Shown here one piece after another: positions 27,172-36,313 of a stretch of 64,000 nt of DNA. The first letter of the stretch is position 1. Every line of letters starts with the position of its first letter. Both the position numbers and the translations under genes were made by a program. This DNA comes from CAHJXF01 sp038254545 (GTDB taxonomy: Bacteria > Pseudomonadota > Gammaproteobacteria > Burkholderiales > Burkholderiaceae_D): the NCBI GenBank assembly GCA_038254545.1, contig JBBSGB010000019.1:5266-69265 (forward strand). Reading direction: 5' to 3'. The notes under the pieces are model-generated. The model searched no databases and had not been told where the DNA came from. It saw only the letters and a list, made by a program, of their open reading frames with translations.

Positions 27172-29043
27172 TCAGCGCTTGCCCATCTGCACGTTGAATC
27201 GCGCCAGCGTTTGCTGCAAGACCAGGTTCTGCGGTTCCTTCGCGCTCGCTTCCTTCCACGCGCGCTCGGCGTCGGCCTGTCGTCCCGAAACCCACAACAC
27301 TTCGCCGAGATGGACCGCGATCTCGGCATCGGCTCTCAGCCGGTAGGCGCGCTCAAGACTCTGCAGCGCCTCACGGTTGTTGCCCAGCCGGTACTGCACC
27401 CAGCCCATGCTGTCGAGAATGGAAGCGTCGTCAGGAGCCAGCGCGTTCGCCTTCTCGATCAGCGTCTTCGCTTCGTCGAGGCGCTGGTTGCGATCGGCCA
27501 GGGTGTAGCCCAGGGCGTTATAGGCCTGCGCATTGTCGGGCCGCACGCGAATCACGGTGCGCATCGCACTCTCGAGCACATCGAAGCGGCCGAGCTTCTC
27601 GGCGGTCATGCCGTAGTCGTAGAGCAGATCGGGACTGTTCGGCGACTTCTCGACGGCAGCGGCGAGCAAATCGAAGGCCGCCTGGTTGCGGTCGGCATCG
27701 CGCAGCATCTGCGCTTCGGCCAGCGTCAATTGGGTCGCAGCCGCCGGCGTGGTCGCGGGGAGGGCATGCAGCTCATCGCGCGCGATATCGATCTTGCCTT
27801 GACGCGCGAGGATCAGCGCGCGGCGTATGCGCGCGGTCGCGTATTCGTTGCCTTCGCCAACCTTGGCCAGCCAGTCCAGCGCGCGCGGATAGTCCTTCGC
27901 GTCTTCGGCGATCTGCGCGAGATAGAGATACGCGCGATCGGCGCCGCGCCCCGCCCCCGCAGCGTCGTTGTCGTTGTCCTCGTCGTTGGTCACCTGATCG
28001 GCTGCCACGGCCGCTGCGCCCTTGGCGTCGATGCGCCGCGGCGTACGCAACTCCACGAAGCGCTTGAAATAACTTTCGGCATCCTTGGGCTTGTTCGCCT
28101 GATAGGCCAGCAAGCCGAGCGTGTAGATCTTCTCGGCGTCGTTCGGGACGTCCTTGCGTATGCGCGCGAGTTGCGCGGCGGATTCGTCGTAACGCCGCTC
28201 GCCGTTCAGGAAGCGCACGTAGGCCATGCGCATCTGTACCGACTTCGGGTTGCGCGCAATGAATCCCGACAGCAGCGTGTCGGTTTCCTTGGGAGAGTCG
28301 AATTGCAGCAACTGCGCGAGCATGAGCGTCGATGGTTCCGCGTCAGGCTGCAGGCGCACCGCGGTGCGCGTCTCTTCGAGCGCGGCTGCCTTGTCGCCGG
28401 CGGCCTGCGCAGCCTGGGCCAGTACCAGATGCGCCTCCGGCAGCGCCGGATAGCTGCTCGCGAGCTTGCGAATCAGGTCGTAGGCTTGCTTGCGTTGCTG
28501 GCTCTGCGCAAGCAGGCCATAGACCTGCGCGAGCGCCTGCGATTTCGAAGACGCGGCCTCGATCTTGGCGGCAAGGAAAGGCTGCGCCTCGTCGAGCCGG
28601 CCCGACAGGACCAGCAGTGTGATGAAAGTGTCGGATGCAACCTGCGACTCGGGGCTCAGCTCGGTCCACAAGCGCGCCGCCTCGACAGCCGCCGCTGGCT
28701 GGCGCGCCTGCACCGCGAATTCGGTCGCGCGCCGGGCGATACGTGGATCGCGTGTCTCTTGCGCGAGCTTGAGCTCGGTTGCATAGGCCGCGTCGGGCGC
28801 GCCGCGCTGCGCGGCGATCTCCGACATCAACAGCTTGAAGAGCGTGGGCGGGGTGAGGGTGTTGTCCGGCAGCGCGTCGGCGTGGCTGCCAGCCGTCGGC
28901 AGTGGCGGGTGCGGCGCCTGCTGCGCCGATGCTACAGGCAGCGCGAGCATCAGCGACAATGCACCTCCTGCGAGTGCCGACCCCAGCGCCGACTCCAACG
29001 CAAGCGTGATCGCCTTGACGCGCCGCGCGCCTGCTTTCGGCAT
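27172..29043 (-). CDS. Tetratricopeptide-repeat protein, exported
   Basis: 623 aa. A signal peptide (ALAGGALSLMLALPVASAQQ) is followed by TPR units through most of the chain, the clearest being NAQAYNALGYTLADRNQRLD, then DASILDSMGWVQYRLGNNRE near the C terminus. It is probably a periplasmic or outer-membrane-associated scaffold. TPR genes upstream of lolB-ispE are common in Betaproteobacteria, and involvement in envelope assembly is inferred from that position only. The ATG at 29043 gives a normal signal peptide; an upstream start at 29112 adds 23 residues. Confidence 0.85.
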   Translation of the reverse strand: MPKAGARRVKAITLALESALGSALAGGALSLMLALPVASAQQAPHPPLPTAGSHADALPDNTLTPPTLFKLLMSEIAAQRGAPDAAYATELKLAQETRDPRIARRATEFAVQARQPAAAVEAARLWTELSPESQVASDTFITLLVLSGRLDEAQPFLAAKIEAASSKSQALAQVYGLLAQSQQRKQAYDLIRKLASSYPALPEAHLVLAQAAQAAGDKAAALEETRTAVRLQPDAEPSTLMLAQLLQFDSPKETDTLLSGFIARNPKSVQMRMAYVRFLNGERRYDESAAQLARIRKDVPNDAEKIYTLGLLAYQANKPKDAESYFKRFVELRTPRRIDAKGAAAVAADQVTNDEDNDNDAAGAGRGADRAYLYLAQIAEDAKDYPRALDWLAKVGEGNEYATARIRRALILARQGKIDIARDELHALPATTPAAATQLTLAEAQMLRDADRNQAAFDLLAAAVEKSPNSPDLLYDYGMTAEKLGRFDVLESAMRTVIRVRPDNAQAYNALGYTLADRNQRLDEAKTLIEKANALAPDDASILDSMGWVQYRLGNNREALQSLERAYRLRADAEIAVHLGEVLWVSGRQADAERAWKEASAKEPQNLVLQQTLARFNVQMGKR

Positions 29044-29260
29044 ACCTTGCTTCGAGCTCCTGCGGTCGTTTGCTGCACCAACACACGGAATGTTCACGAC
29101 TGCCCCACTCAAAAGAAATTCGTTGATCGATGGTAGGTTGAAAGGCTACACGCTCGCAACCGCAGATCGCGCGAGGATCGTGTGAAATCACGCACATTTC
29201 GTTACGCCCCGAGCATACGTCGGTTACGGCCAGGGCGGCTGCCTCTCTGGGAGCGGCTCG

Positions 29261-30133
29261 ATGCCCGAGCTTCCTGAAGTCGAGGTTACCCGCAGGGGAA
29301 TTACACCCGGCATCACCGGGCGGCGCATCGACGCGGTAGTCGTGCGTCACGCGGGACTGCGCAGCGCGGTGCCCGCAAACCTTGCCGAGTCGCTCCTGGG
29401 CCTGCAAATCGAGACTGTCGATCGCAGGGGAAAGTTCATTCTGATCGGTTGCGTCGCTCCTGAAGGCAAGAGGGGGCCGCAGTACACGCCGCACGGCGGA
29501 ACCCTGCTCGTCCATCTCGGCATGACCGGCACGTTGCGGGTGATGGCGGCCGACACACCGGTGCGCGCGCACGACCACATCGACCTGATACTCGGTGATC
29601 GCGTCCTCAGATTCAACGACCCGCGCCGTTTCGGCCTTGTACTCTGGCATGGCGGCGACCAGGGCCCGGTGCTGGACAGCAGGCATTTTCGCAAGCTCGG
29701 CGTCGAGCCCTTCTCGGAGGCCTTCGATGCGGCTCGCGGCGGACGCCTCCTGCACCACCTTTCGCGCGACCGCGCGGCCTCGATCAAGCAGTTCCTTCTC
29801 GCGGGGGAAGCCGTGGTGGGCGTGGGCAACATCTATGCATCCGAGAGCCTGTTTCGCGCCCGCATCCACCCGCGCACCGCGGCCGGCCGCATCTCGCTCG
29901 AACGATACGAGCGCCTGGCCGATGCGATTCGGGAGACGCTCGCCGCCGCAATTGCGAAGGGTGGAAGCACCTTGCGCGATTTCGTCGGCGCCGATGGGGC
30001 GGCAGGCTATTTCCAGCAGGACTACTTCGTCTATGACCGTGAAGGCCGGCCGTGCCGCATGTGTGCGACACCGATACGCGTGATTCGTCAGGGACAGCGA
30101 TCGAGCTTCTATTGCCCGCGCTGCCAGCGCTGA
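29261..30133 (+). CDS. mutM: Formamidopyrimidine-DNA glycosylase
   Basis: 290 aa. The N terminus MPELPEVEV supplies the catalytic Pro2/Glu3, LVHLGMTGTLRV is the second signature, and the C-terminal zinc finger CRMC...CPRC closes the protein. It excises 8-oxoguanine and FaPy lesions. With mutY 2.1 kb downstream on the same strand it makes up two of the three GO repair enzymes, separated by a dynamin-like gene. It is divergent from the TPR gene across about 217 bases. Confidence 0.97.
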   Translation: MPELPEVEVTRRGITPGITGRRIDAVVVRHAGLRSAVPANLAESLLGLQIETVDRRGKFILIGCVAPEGKRGPQYTPHGGTLLVHLGMTGTLRVMAADTPVRAHDHIDLILGDRVLRFNDPRRFGLVLWHGGDQGPVLDSRHFRKLGVEPFSEAFDAARGGRLLHHLSRDRAASIKQFLLAGEAVVGVGNIYASESLFRARIHPRTAAGRISLERYERLADAIRETLAAAIAKGGSTLRDFVGADGAAGYFQQDYFVYDREGRPCRMCATPIRVIRQGQRSSFYCPRCQR

Positions 30134-30328
30134 CTTGTCGGCATCCATTGTTGCGCCGACGCTGATCGGTCGCCATGCGCCGACCGACGGCGCGAGGTCG
30201 CACCCCGCTGTGTTTACGGTACGACAAGCGTGTTGCTTCCCGCTTTTCGCACTATGGATAGTCGGGGCCAGGCCTTATGCTTTTGGCGCCTGCTTTGGCA
30301 TCATTGCTCGTCGCTCGCATCTGGCCTC

Positions 30329-32287
30329 ATGAACAGCCTCGTCGAAAAATTTCAGGAATACAGCACCTGGCGCTTCTCGTTGACGCGCGCCGTCGAAGGC
30401 TATCGGCAATGGCTGCGCTCGACCCAGTTGATCGATCGCGACATCGAGACGCGCATCGCGCGGTTGCTGGCCAAGCTCGCCGAGGACCGCCTGACGATCG
30501 CCTTCATTGCCGAGTTCTCGCGCGGCAAGTCGGAACTGATCAACGCGATCTTCTTCGCCGATTACGGCAAGCGCATCCTGCCCTCGTCGGCCGGCCGCAC
30601 CACCATGTGTCCGACCGAGCTGATGTACGACGAGACCTTGCCGCCGTCGATACGCCTCTTGCCGATCGAGACCCGCGCGCAGCATGCGACCACCGCCGAC
30701 TACAAGGAGTTGCCCGACGAGTGGCGTGTGTCCCCGCTCGATACGCGCTCGGGCGACGGCATGCTCGAAGCGTTCAAGCAGGTCAGCATGACGCGTCGCG
30801 TGCCGGTCGAAGAGGCGCAGCGGTACGGCCTGCACGATGCCGACGATCCCGAACACAAGACCCTGGTCGACGAGAACGGCACCGTCGAGATCTCGATGTG
30901 GCGCCATGCGGTCATCAATTTCCCGCATCCGCTGCTCGCGCAAGGCCTGGTAATCCTCGATACGCCCGGCCTGAACGCGATCGGCACCGAGCCCGAGCTG
31001 ACGCTCAACCTGATCCCCAACGCGCACGCAGTGCTGTTCATCCTCGCGGCCGATACCGGCGTGACGCGCACCGACATCGAAGTCTGGCGTCAGCATATCG
31101 GTGCGGCCGCGACCGGGAAAGGACATGGCCGCATGGTCGTCCTCAACAAGATCGATAGCATGTGGGACGACCTGACTTCGGAGCGGGACGTCGACGCGAT
31201 GATCGAGCGCCAGATCCACAGTTGCGCGAAGACGCTCGAGATCGACGCCTCGCACATCTTCCCCGTGTCGGCGCAAAAGGGACTGAGCGCGAAGGTCCAC
31301 GGCGACGACGCACTGCTTGCCAAGAGTCGGCTACCCGCGCTCGAACGCGCGATGTCGATCGACCTGATTCCGCGCAAGCAGGAGATCTTTCGCGACATCG
31401 TGGCGCGCGAGATGGCCGAGCTGATCGACGCAAGCCGTGGCGTGCTGCTGGCGCGCGCCAGCGGCCTAGCGCGTCAGGCAGGCGACCTGCAGGCGCTGCG
31501 CGGCAAGAACGCCAGCGTGGTCACGCACATGGTCACGCGCGTGAAAAGCGAGAAATCGGCTTTCGATCGCAGCCTGATGACATTCCAGGCCTTGCGCTCG
31601 GTGTTCGCAAGAGCCTCGGCTGAGTTGTTCGCCGAGCTCGGCGTCCATTCGCTGCGCGAAGAGATACGCACGACTCGCGAGCAGATGGTGCGCTCGTGGT
31701 TCTCGACCGGACTGCGCGGCACGATGGAAGGATTCTTCACCAGCGCGCGTTCGCGACTGGCTCGCTCCCAGAGCAAGACCGACGAAATCGCCGGGATGGT
31801 GAGCGCGATGTATCGCAAGTTCTCGAGCGAGCACGGCATGATGCTCGCGGCCCCGATGAAGTTTTCTCTGGTCCGTTACCAGAACGAGGTGGTGCGCGTC
31901 GAAGGCGTCTATCACGATCGATTCGGGCTGGTGACGATTTTTTCCAACGATCAACTGGTGCTCACGCAGAAGTTCTTCGAGTCGATCGCCAGCCGCGTGC
32001 GCGAGACTTTCGAAGCGGCTAATCGCGATGTCGAAGCGTGGCTGAAAGCCGTCATGGCGCCGCTCGAAGGCCAGATCCGCGAGCACCAGAGCCAGTTGCG
32101 ACGCCGCATCGAATCGATCAAGCACATCCAGGACACCAGCGAAACGCTGGAGGAACGATTGGCCGAGACATCGGATCGCGAAGCCGAGATCACCGAGCTC
32201 CTGCAAGCCTTGCGCGACGTCGACGAAGGCCTGCAGATGACGCTGCACGCGCAGATCGATGCCGAGCAGGGAGCGTTGATCTTTTGA
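30329..32287 (+). CDS. Dynamin-like GTPase
   Basis: 652 aa bacterial dynamin-family protein. The G1 loop is AEFSRGKS (61-68, the first Gly replaced by Ala). G2 is around GRTTMCPTEL with Thr91/Thr92, G3 is DTPGLNA (211-217) and G4 is NKID (273-276). After the GTPase there is a long helical stalk with a probable coiled coil near the C terminus (TSETLEERLAETSDREAEI). Bacterial dynamins remodel or protect membranes; the role here is unknown. The ATG at 30329 begins a helical domain ahead of the GTPase. The stop overlaps the probable mutY start. Confidence 0.88.
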   Translation: MNSLVEKFQEYSTWRFSLTRAVEGYRQWLRSTQLIDRDIETRIARLLAKLAEDRLTIAFIAEFSRGKSELINAIFFADYGKRILPSSAGRTTMCPTELMYDETLPPSIRLLPIETRAQHATTADYKELPDEWRVSPLDTRSGDGMLEAFKQVSMTRRVPVEEAQRYGLHDADDPEHKTLVDENGTVEISMWRHAVINFPHPLLAQGLVILDTPGLNAIGTEPELTLNLIPNAHAVLFILAADTGVTRTDIEVWRQHIGAAATGKGHGRMVVLNKIDSMWDDLTSERDVDAMIERQIHSCAKTLEIDASHIFPVSAQKGLSAKVHGDDALLAKSRLPALERAMSIDLIPRKQEIFRDIVAREMAELIDASRGVLLARASGLARQAGDLQALRGKNASVVTHMVTRVKSEKSAFDRSLMTFQALRSVFARASAELFAELGVHSLREEIRTTREQMVRSWFSTGLRGTMEGFFTSARSRLARSQSKTDEIAGMVSAMYRKFSSEHGMMLAAPMKFSLVRYQNEVVRVEGVYHDRFGLVTIFSNDQLVLTQKFFESIASRVRETFEAANRDVEAWLKAVMAPLEGQIREHQSQLRRRIESIKHIQDTSETLEERLAETSDREAEITELLQALRDVDEGLQMTLHAQIDAEQGALIF

Positions 32288-33396
32288 CGGCGCGTGCATC
32301 GACCCGCGCATCGTCCGGCGCGTTGTCACTCGGTGAGCGTTTCGCGCCGATGCTGGTCGCGTGGCAGCGCACGCACGGACGTCATGCGCTGCCCTGGCAG
32401 CAACTCGATACCGGCCGCGATGCGTACCCGGTCTGGGTTGCCGAGATCATGCTGCAGCAGACGCGGGTCGCCGCCGTCATCCCGTTCTATCGACGCTTTC
32501 TCGAACGCTTTCCCGACGTGGCGGCGCTGGCCGTTGCTTCGCAGGACGAGGTGATGGCCTGCTGGAGCGGCCTTGGTTACTACTCGCGCGCGCGCAACCT
32601 GCATGCGGCCGCGCGACGAATCGTGTCCGAGTTCGGCGGCGTGTTCCCTGACGATCCGGATGCACTCGAAAGTTTGCCGGGAGTGGGCCGATCGACTGCC
32701 GCGGCGGTCGCGGTGTTCGCTTTCGGTCGCCGCGCCGCGATCCTCGACGGCAACGTCAAGCGCGTGCTTGCACGCGTGTTCGCGATCGAAGGCATCCCGT
32801 CGAGCAGCGCCACGACGCGACGCCTGTGGACTCTGGCCGTGGAGTTGTTGCCCGCGCATGATCTCGAGCGCTACACGCAGGGGCTGATGGATCTCGGCGC
32901 CACCGTCTGCACACCGCGCAACCCCGCCTGCACGTCTTGCCCGTTCGAGCTCGACTGCCACGCGCATCGTCAGGACCGCGTGGCCGAACTTCCGCACCGC
33001 GCGCCGCGCAAGCCGCTACCCGAACGGCGTGTCGCGATGCTCCTGATCACGCGCGGCAACCAGGTGCTGCTCGAACGCCGCCCACCGACCGGCATCTGGG
33101 GCGGCCTGTGGTCGCTGCCCGAATCCGAGTCGTTCGAGGATCCCGAAGAATTCCGAGCGCAAGTCGAACGCTTCGGTGAAGTGCACTCGCTCGAAAGCGA
33201 AACCGGCTTCACGCATGGCTTCACGCACTTCGTGCTGCATGCCGACGTGGTCCATGCCCGCATTCGCGAGCCGTTGCACGCGAAGCGCTGCGCGGCGTCA
33301 GTGGATTCGCTGCGATGGGTGGACAGCGCCGAAGCGCTCGAGCTTGGCTTACCGGCGCCGGTACGAACATTGATGCGTGTGCGCCTGGCCGCCTAA
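32284..33396 (+). CDS. mutY: Adenine DNA glycosylase
   Basis: About 370 aa. The HhH-GPD core includes AEIMLQQTRVAAVIPFY with catalytic Glu54, and the hairpin LESLPGVGRSTAAAVAVFAF. The [4Fe-4S] loop CTPRNPACTSCPFELDC has spacing C-x6-C-x2-C-x5-C, and a C-terminal NUDIX-like 8-oxoG recognition domain (VLLERRPPTGIWGGLWSLPE) follows. It removes A opposite 8-oxoguanine. No ATG fits the family start; the TTG at 32284 overlaps the dynamin stop as TTGA and is my choice. A TTG at 32323 or ATG at 32350 are alternatives. The 3' end overlaps the convergent DUF2332 gene by 4 bp. Confidence 0.94.
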   Translation: MTARASTRASSGALSLGERFAPMLVAWQRTHGRHALPWQQLDTGRDAYPVWVAEIMLQQTRVAAVIPFYRRFLERFPDVAALAVASQDEVMACWSGLGYYSRARNLHAAARRIVSEFGGVFPDDPDALESLPGVGRSTAAAVAVFAFGRRAAILDGNVKRVLARVFAIEGIPSSSATTRRLWTLAVELLPAHDLERYTQGLMDLGATVCTPRNPACTSCPFELDCHAHRQDRVAELPHRAPRKPLPERRVAMLLITRGNQVLLERRPPTGIWGGLWSLPESESFEDPEEFRAQVERFGEVHSLESETGFTHGFTHFVLHADVVHARIREPLHAKRCAASVDSLRWVDSAEALELGLPAPVRTLMRVRLAA

Positions 33397-34559
33397 TTCT
33401 CTTCGGCCAGCCACTCGATCCAGCGACAGTGCGGATGCGAGCGCGCCATCGTGTGCACTTCGCACGTATCGTCCGCGTTGCGGGTCGTGACGTGCCACAG
33501 CGTGGCCTCGCGACGTTCAGGGGTCGCATCGACGGGGAGCGTCGGCGCGCCCAGCCCGGCAACCACTCCGGCCGCCTCGGCTGAAATCCACACGCCATCG
33601 CGCTCGATCACGATCGCGCGCACGGCTTCGGCAAAGCGCGTCCGGGCTTCGCGATCGAAGTACGACACGACCCACGAATGGAACACGACGGGACGTATTT
33701 CACGGGCGATCGCGGCAACGACAGCCGGCAGCAGATCGAAAGCGTCGCCGCGGCGCAGATCGAGTTTCGTTTCTGGCGCCGCATTGCGAGCCGCGATTTC
33801 CTCCATTTCGCGAGCCAGGGCGATCGCGCCAGCCAGCCGCGCGTGTCGCTCGACTTCGCTGGGCCACACACAGGCGCGCAGCCAGCGTGCGTCGCGTGAG
33901 TCCCGCACATCCAGTGGGGCGAGGTCGATGCCGAAGCGCTCGACGATTGCGGGCATCTGCGAACGATCGAGCACGGACGCATTGTCACCTTCGAATGCCG
34001 CGGGAATCATCACCGGCGACTCGGGCCCTATCACGCGCACGCTCCTGTCGGGCAGGCGATAGCCGAAACGATAGCGATCGACCAGCAGGTTGAGGCCCGC
34101 GCTGCAGCCGACGTCGATCAACGCAATCGGTTGTTCGCGTTCGAGTCCCGCGAGCATCAGGCGCAGCCCCGCGCATCGGCCGACTTCGTTGGTCTGCGTG
34201 GTGCGCTCGCGCAGCAAAGCGGCGAGCGCGTGGTGCTGCTGACTGCAGAAGTCGGCGAATGCGGCGAACGCGTGATCGACATCGACGCGTACATCGCTCG
34301 CCGGCACAACGCTGCGATAGAAGCGCGCGAGCGGATGGACCGCACCGGCGAGTAGCAAGTCGTGCGTGGCCGCGAACAGCAATACCGGCCGGCGTTGCGG
34401 GTAGGGCGCTTCGAGCAGGAGCTCGAGGATGTCGCGGTCGCCTGCGATCGCGCGCGACAACGCGGCGTAGAGCGGCTCTCCGACGCAATCCGCGCTCGCG
34501 AAGACGCGAAAATTCTGCGCCAGCGCCGTGGCGTCGACAGGGCGCTGGTACGCGGTCAT
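33393..34559 (-). CDS. DUF2332 family protein
   Basis: 388 aa matching DUF2332. The conserved glycine-rich stretch LIDVGCSAGLNLLVDRYRF resembles the SAM-binding loop of methyltransferases, and VVFHSWVVSYFD is the second family block. The function is unknown; a SAM-dependent enzyme is a reasonable inference from the loop. It is 13 bp downstream of the Lon-N-like gene on the same strand. Confidence 0.85.
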   Translation of the reverse strand: MTAYQRPVDATALAQNFRVFASADCVGEPLYAALSRAIAGDRDILELLLEAPYPQRRPVLLFAATHDLLLAGAVHPLARFYRSVVPASDVRVDVDHAFAAFADFCSQQHHALAALLRERTTQTNEVGRCAGLRLMLAGLEREQPIALIDVGCSAGLNLLVDRYRFGYRLPDRSVRVIGPESPVMIPAAFEGDNASVLDRSQMPAIVERFGIDLAPLDVRDSRDARWLRACVWPSEVERHARLAGAIALAREMEEIAARNAAPETKLDLRRGDAFDLLPAVVAAIAREIRPVVFHSWVVSYFDREARTRFAEAVRAIVIERDGVWISAEAAGVVAGLGAPTLPVDATPERREATLWHVTTRNADDTCEVHTMARSHPHCRWIEWLAEEN

Positions 34560-34572
34560 CGCCGACGCACCG

Positions 34573-35214
34573 TCACACGATGCCGTGCTGCTTCAGATAG
34601 CGAAGCACGATCGCGATGCGCGTGGGACCGTCGGTCAGCGCCATCAATTTCTGCTTGGCCGCCAAGGACACCGGCAACACTTCGGAGAGGCGATTGCCGA
34701 CCCAGGTGGTGTCGTCGAACCGGTAGGGTTTGCCGATAGCCGGACCTCGGACAGCGTCGCTTTCGGCCACGCCGGATGCATGCTCGTGCGCTTCCCACTG
34801 CGACACGATGCGCTCGAGCAGCGACGCGCAGGGCACGGCCTCCTCGGGCAGCGGCGCATAGGCCTCGTGCTCGATCGGCTCGACGTCGGCGATCATCAGT
34901 CCATCGGCTTGCACGGCATGCGAGACGATGATGAAGCGCTCGGTGCCGGTGGTTGCGATCTGCAGCACGCCGAGCTGTTCCATGTTCCAGTCGTCGATGC
35001 GTGCGCGGCATCCGATCGTCTCGGTCTCGACGCCGCGCTCGCCGACCTCGTGTCCCTTCCTGATCAGGCACACGCCGAATTCGCTCGCGTCGCGCATCGC
35101 TCGACGGATCATGTCCATGTAACGCGCTTCGAAAATGCGCAGCGGCAAGAGGCCGCCCGGGAACAACACGGTGTTCAGCGGGAAGATCGGCAGGGTGATG
35201 CGATGTGCGCTCAA
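34573..35214 (-). CDS. Lon N-terminal (substrate-binding) domain protein
   Basis: 213 aa containing only the Lon N-terminal PUA-like domain. It begins ITLPIFPLNTVLFPGGLLPL and contains FEARYMDMIRRA and FGVCLIRKGHEVG. There is no ATPase or protease part. Stand-alone proteins of this type are widespread in Proteobacteria, with no settled function. It is next to the DUF2332 gene, probably in the same transcript. Confidence 0.9.
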   Translation of the reverse strand: MSAHRITLPIFPLNTVLFPGGLLPLRIFEARYMDMIRRAMRDASEFGVCLIRKGHEVGERGVETETIGCRARIDDWNMEQLGVLQIATTGTERFIIVSHAVQADGLMIADVEPIEHEAYAPLPEEAVPCASLLERIVSQWEAHEHASGVAESDAVRGPAIGKPYRFDDTTWVGNRLSEVLPVSLAAKQKLMALTDGPTRIAIVLRYLKQHGIV

Positions 35215-35296
35215 CGCGACGAACCTGGTGACTCGAGCCTGTGAATCTATTCGTTGAAACCGATGTTGAATCCGATCCTCGAAGCCGATCGATGGT

Positions 35297-36205
35297 TCAG
35301 GTTGCCGCGGGAACGGACGTCGATGCGCGCCCCATCATCCACGCCAGAGCGCGATGGCGGACCAGGACCGGTTGCACGCTGCGCAGGCGACGCGCGAGCG
35401 TTTCAACGCAATAGACCGACCGATGCTGACCGCCGGTGCATCCGATCGCGATCGTCAGATAACTGCGACTGTCGGCCGCGTATGCGGGTAGCCATTGGGT
35501 CACGAAGCCCTCGATGTCATCGACCATGTGACCGACTTCTGGCACGGCTTCGAGAAAATCGATCACCGGCTGATCGAGCCCGGTCAGGAGCTTCAATTCC
35601 GGGACGTAGAACGGATTGGGAAGGCAGCGCACATCGAACACCAGGTCGGCGTCCGCGGGCACGCCCTGCTTGTACGCGAACGACTCGAACGACAACGTGA
35701 GCGCCGCGCGCTCGCTGCCGATGAAATCGCTCACCCACTGGCGCAGGGCCTGCGCGGGAAGGCGGCTGGTATCGATCAGATGACCGAGACCCTCGAGCGG
35801 GTCGAGCAGACGGCGCTCCTTGTCTATGCTTTCGGGCAGGCCAGGGGCACCTGCCGATGGCTCGGTCGCCCAGGCGCTCGTGGACAGCGGATGACGCCTG
35901 CGCGTTTCCGAATAGCGCTGCACCAGCGTCGCCGTATCGGCGGTGAGGAAAAGCAGTTGCACGCCATGGCCGCGCTCGCGCAGCACCGGCAAAAGAGCGG
36001 GCAATTCGGTGACGGCCTCGACGCCCGCGCGCACGTCGATGCTGACTGCTGCGCGTTTGACGCCACGTTTTTCGAGATCGACGATCAGGTCGCCCAGGAA
36101 GCGCGCGGGGAGGTTGTCGACGACCGCGTAGCCGGCATCCTCGAGCACATGCAGGGCGATCGATTTGCCGGAACCGGACATGCCGGTGACGAGGACGACT
36201 CGCAT
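35297..36205 (-). CDS. rapZ: RNase adapter protein RapZ
   Basis: 302 aa. Walker A is GMSGSGKS (8-15); the C-terminal domain has FDVRCLPNPFYVPEL and the RapZ signature GCTGGQHRSVYCVETLA. In E. coli RapZ controls GlmS levels by delivering the GlmZ sRNA to RNase E, and it belongs to the ptsN cluster. The order hpf-ptsN-hprK-(psiF)-rapZ here matches that context. There is a proline/serine-containing insert after residue 110 (TEPSAGAPGLPES), which makes it slightly longer than usual. Confidence 0.95.
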   Translation of the reverse strand: MRVVLVTGMSGSGKSIALHVLEDAGYAVVDNLPARFLGDLIVDLEKRGVKRAAVSIDVRAGVEAVTELPALLPVLRERGHGVQLLFLTADTATLVQRYSETRRRHPLSTSAWATEPSAGAPGLPESIDKERRLLDPLEGLGHLIDTSRLPAQALRQWVSDFIGSERAALTLSFESFAYKQGVPADADLVFDVRCLPNPFYVPELKLLTGLDQPVIDFLEAVPEVGHMVDDIEGFVTQWLPAYAADSRSYLTIAIGCTGGQHRSVYCVETLARRLRSVQPVLVRHRALAWMMGRASTSVPAAT

Positions 36206-36235
36206 AAGAAAATCAGATCAACGCGGCGATGACGC

Positions 36236-36266
36236 AATAAAGGAACGGGCCGCTCGGGCCCGTTCC
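36236..36266 (-). terminator. Intrinsic terminator after psiF
   Basis: GGAACGGGCC (36242-36251) pairs perfectly with GGCCCGTTCC (36257-36266), and on the minus strand it is followed by TTTATTG. It should end the psiF transcript before rapZ, so rapZ probably has its own promoter or depends on readthrough. Confidence 0.7.
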
Positions 36267-36313
36267 GGGGACTGCGTTCCAGTCACGACGCTGCGTCATG
36301 GAGCCCTGCGTCG

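Noticed and set aside
27160..29136. Antisense open frame of 658 codons opposite the TPR gene
   Set aside because: The minus-strand TPR protein has a signal peptide and repeats; the plus frame has none.
30134..30328. Possible N-terminal extension of the dynamin gene or small ORF
   Set aside because: No recognisable sequence; the ATG at 30329 gives the family start, so this stays intergenic.
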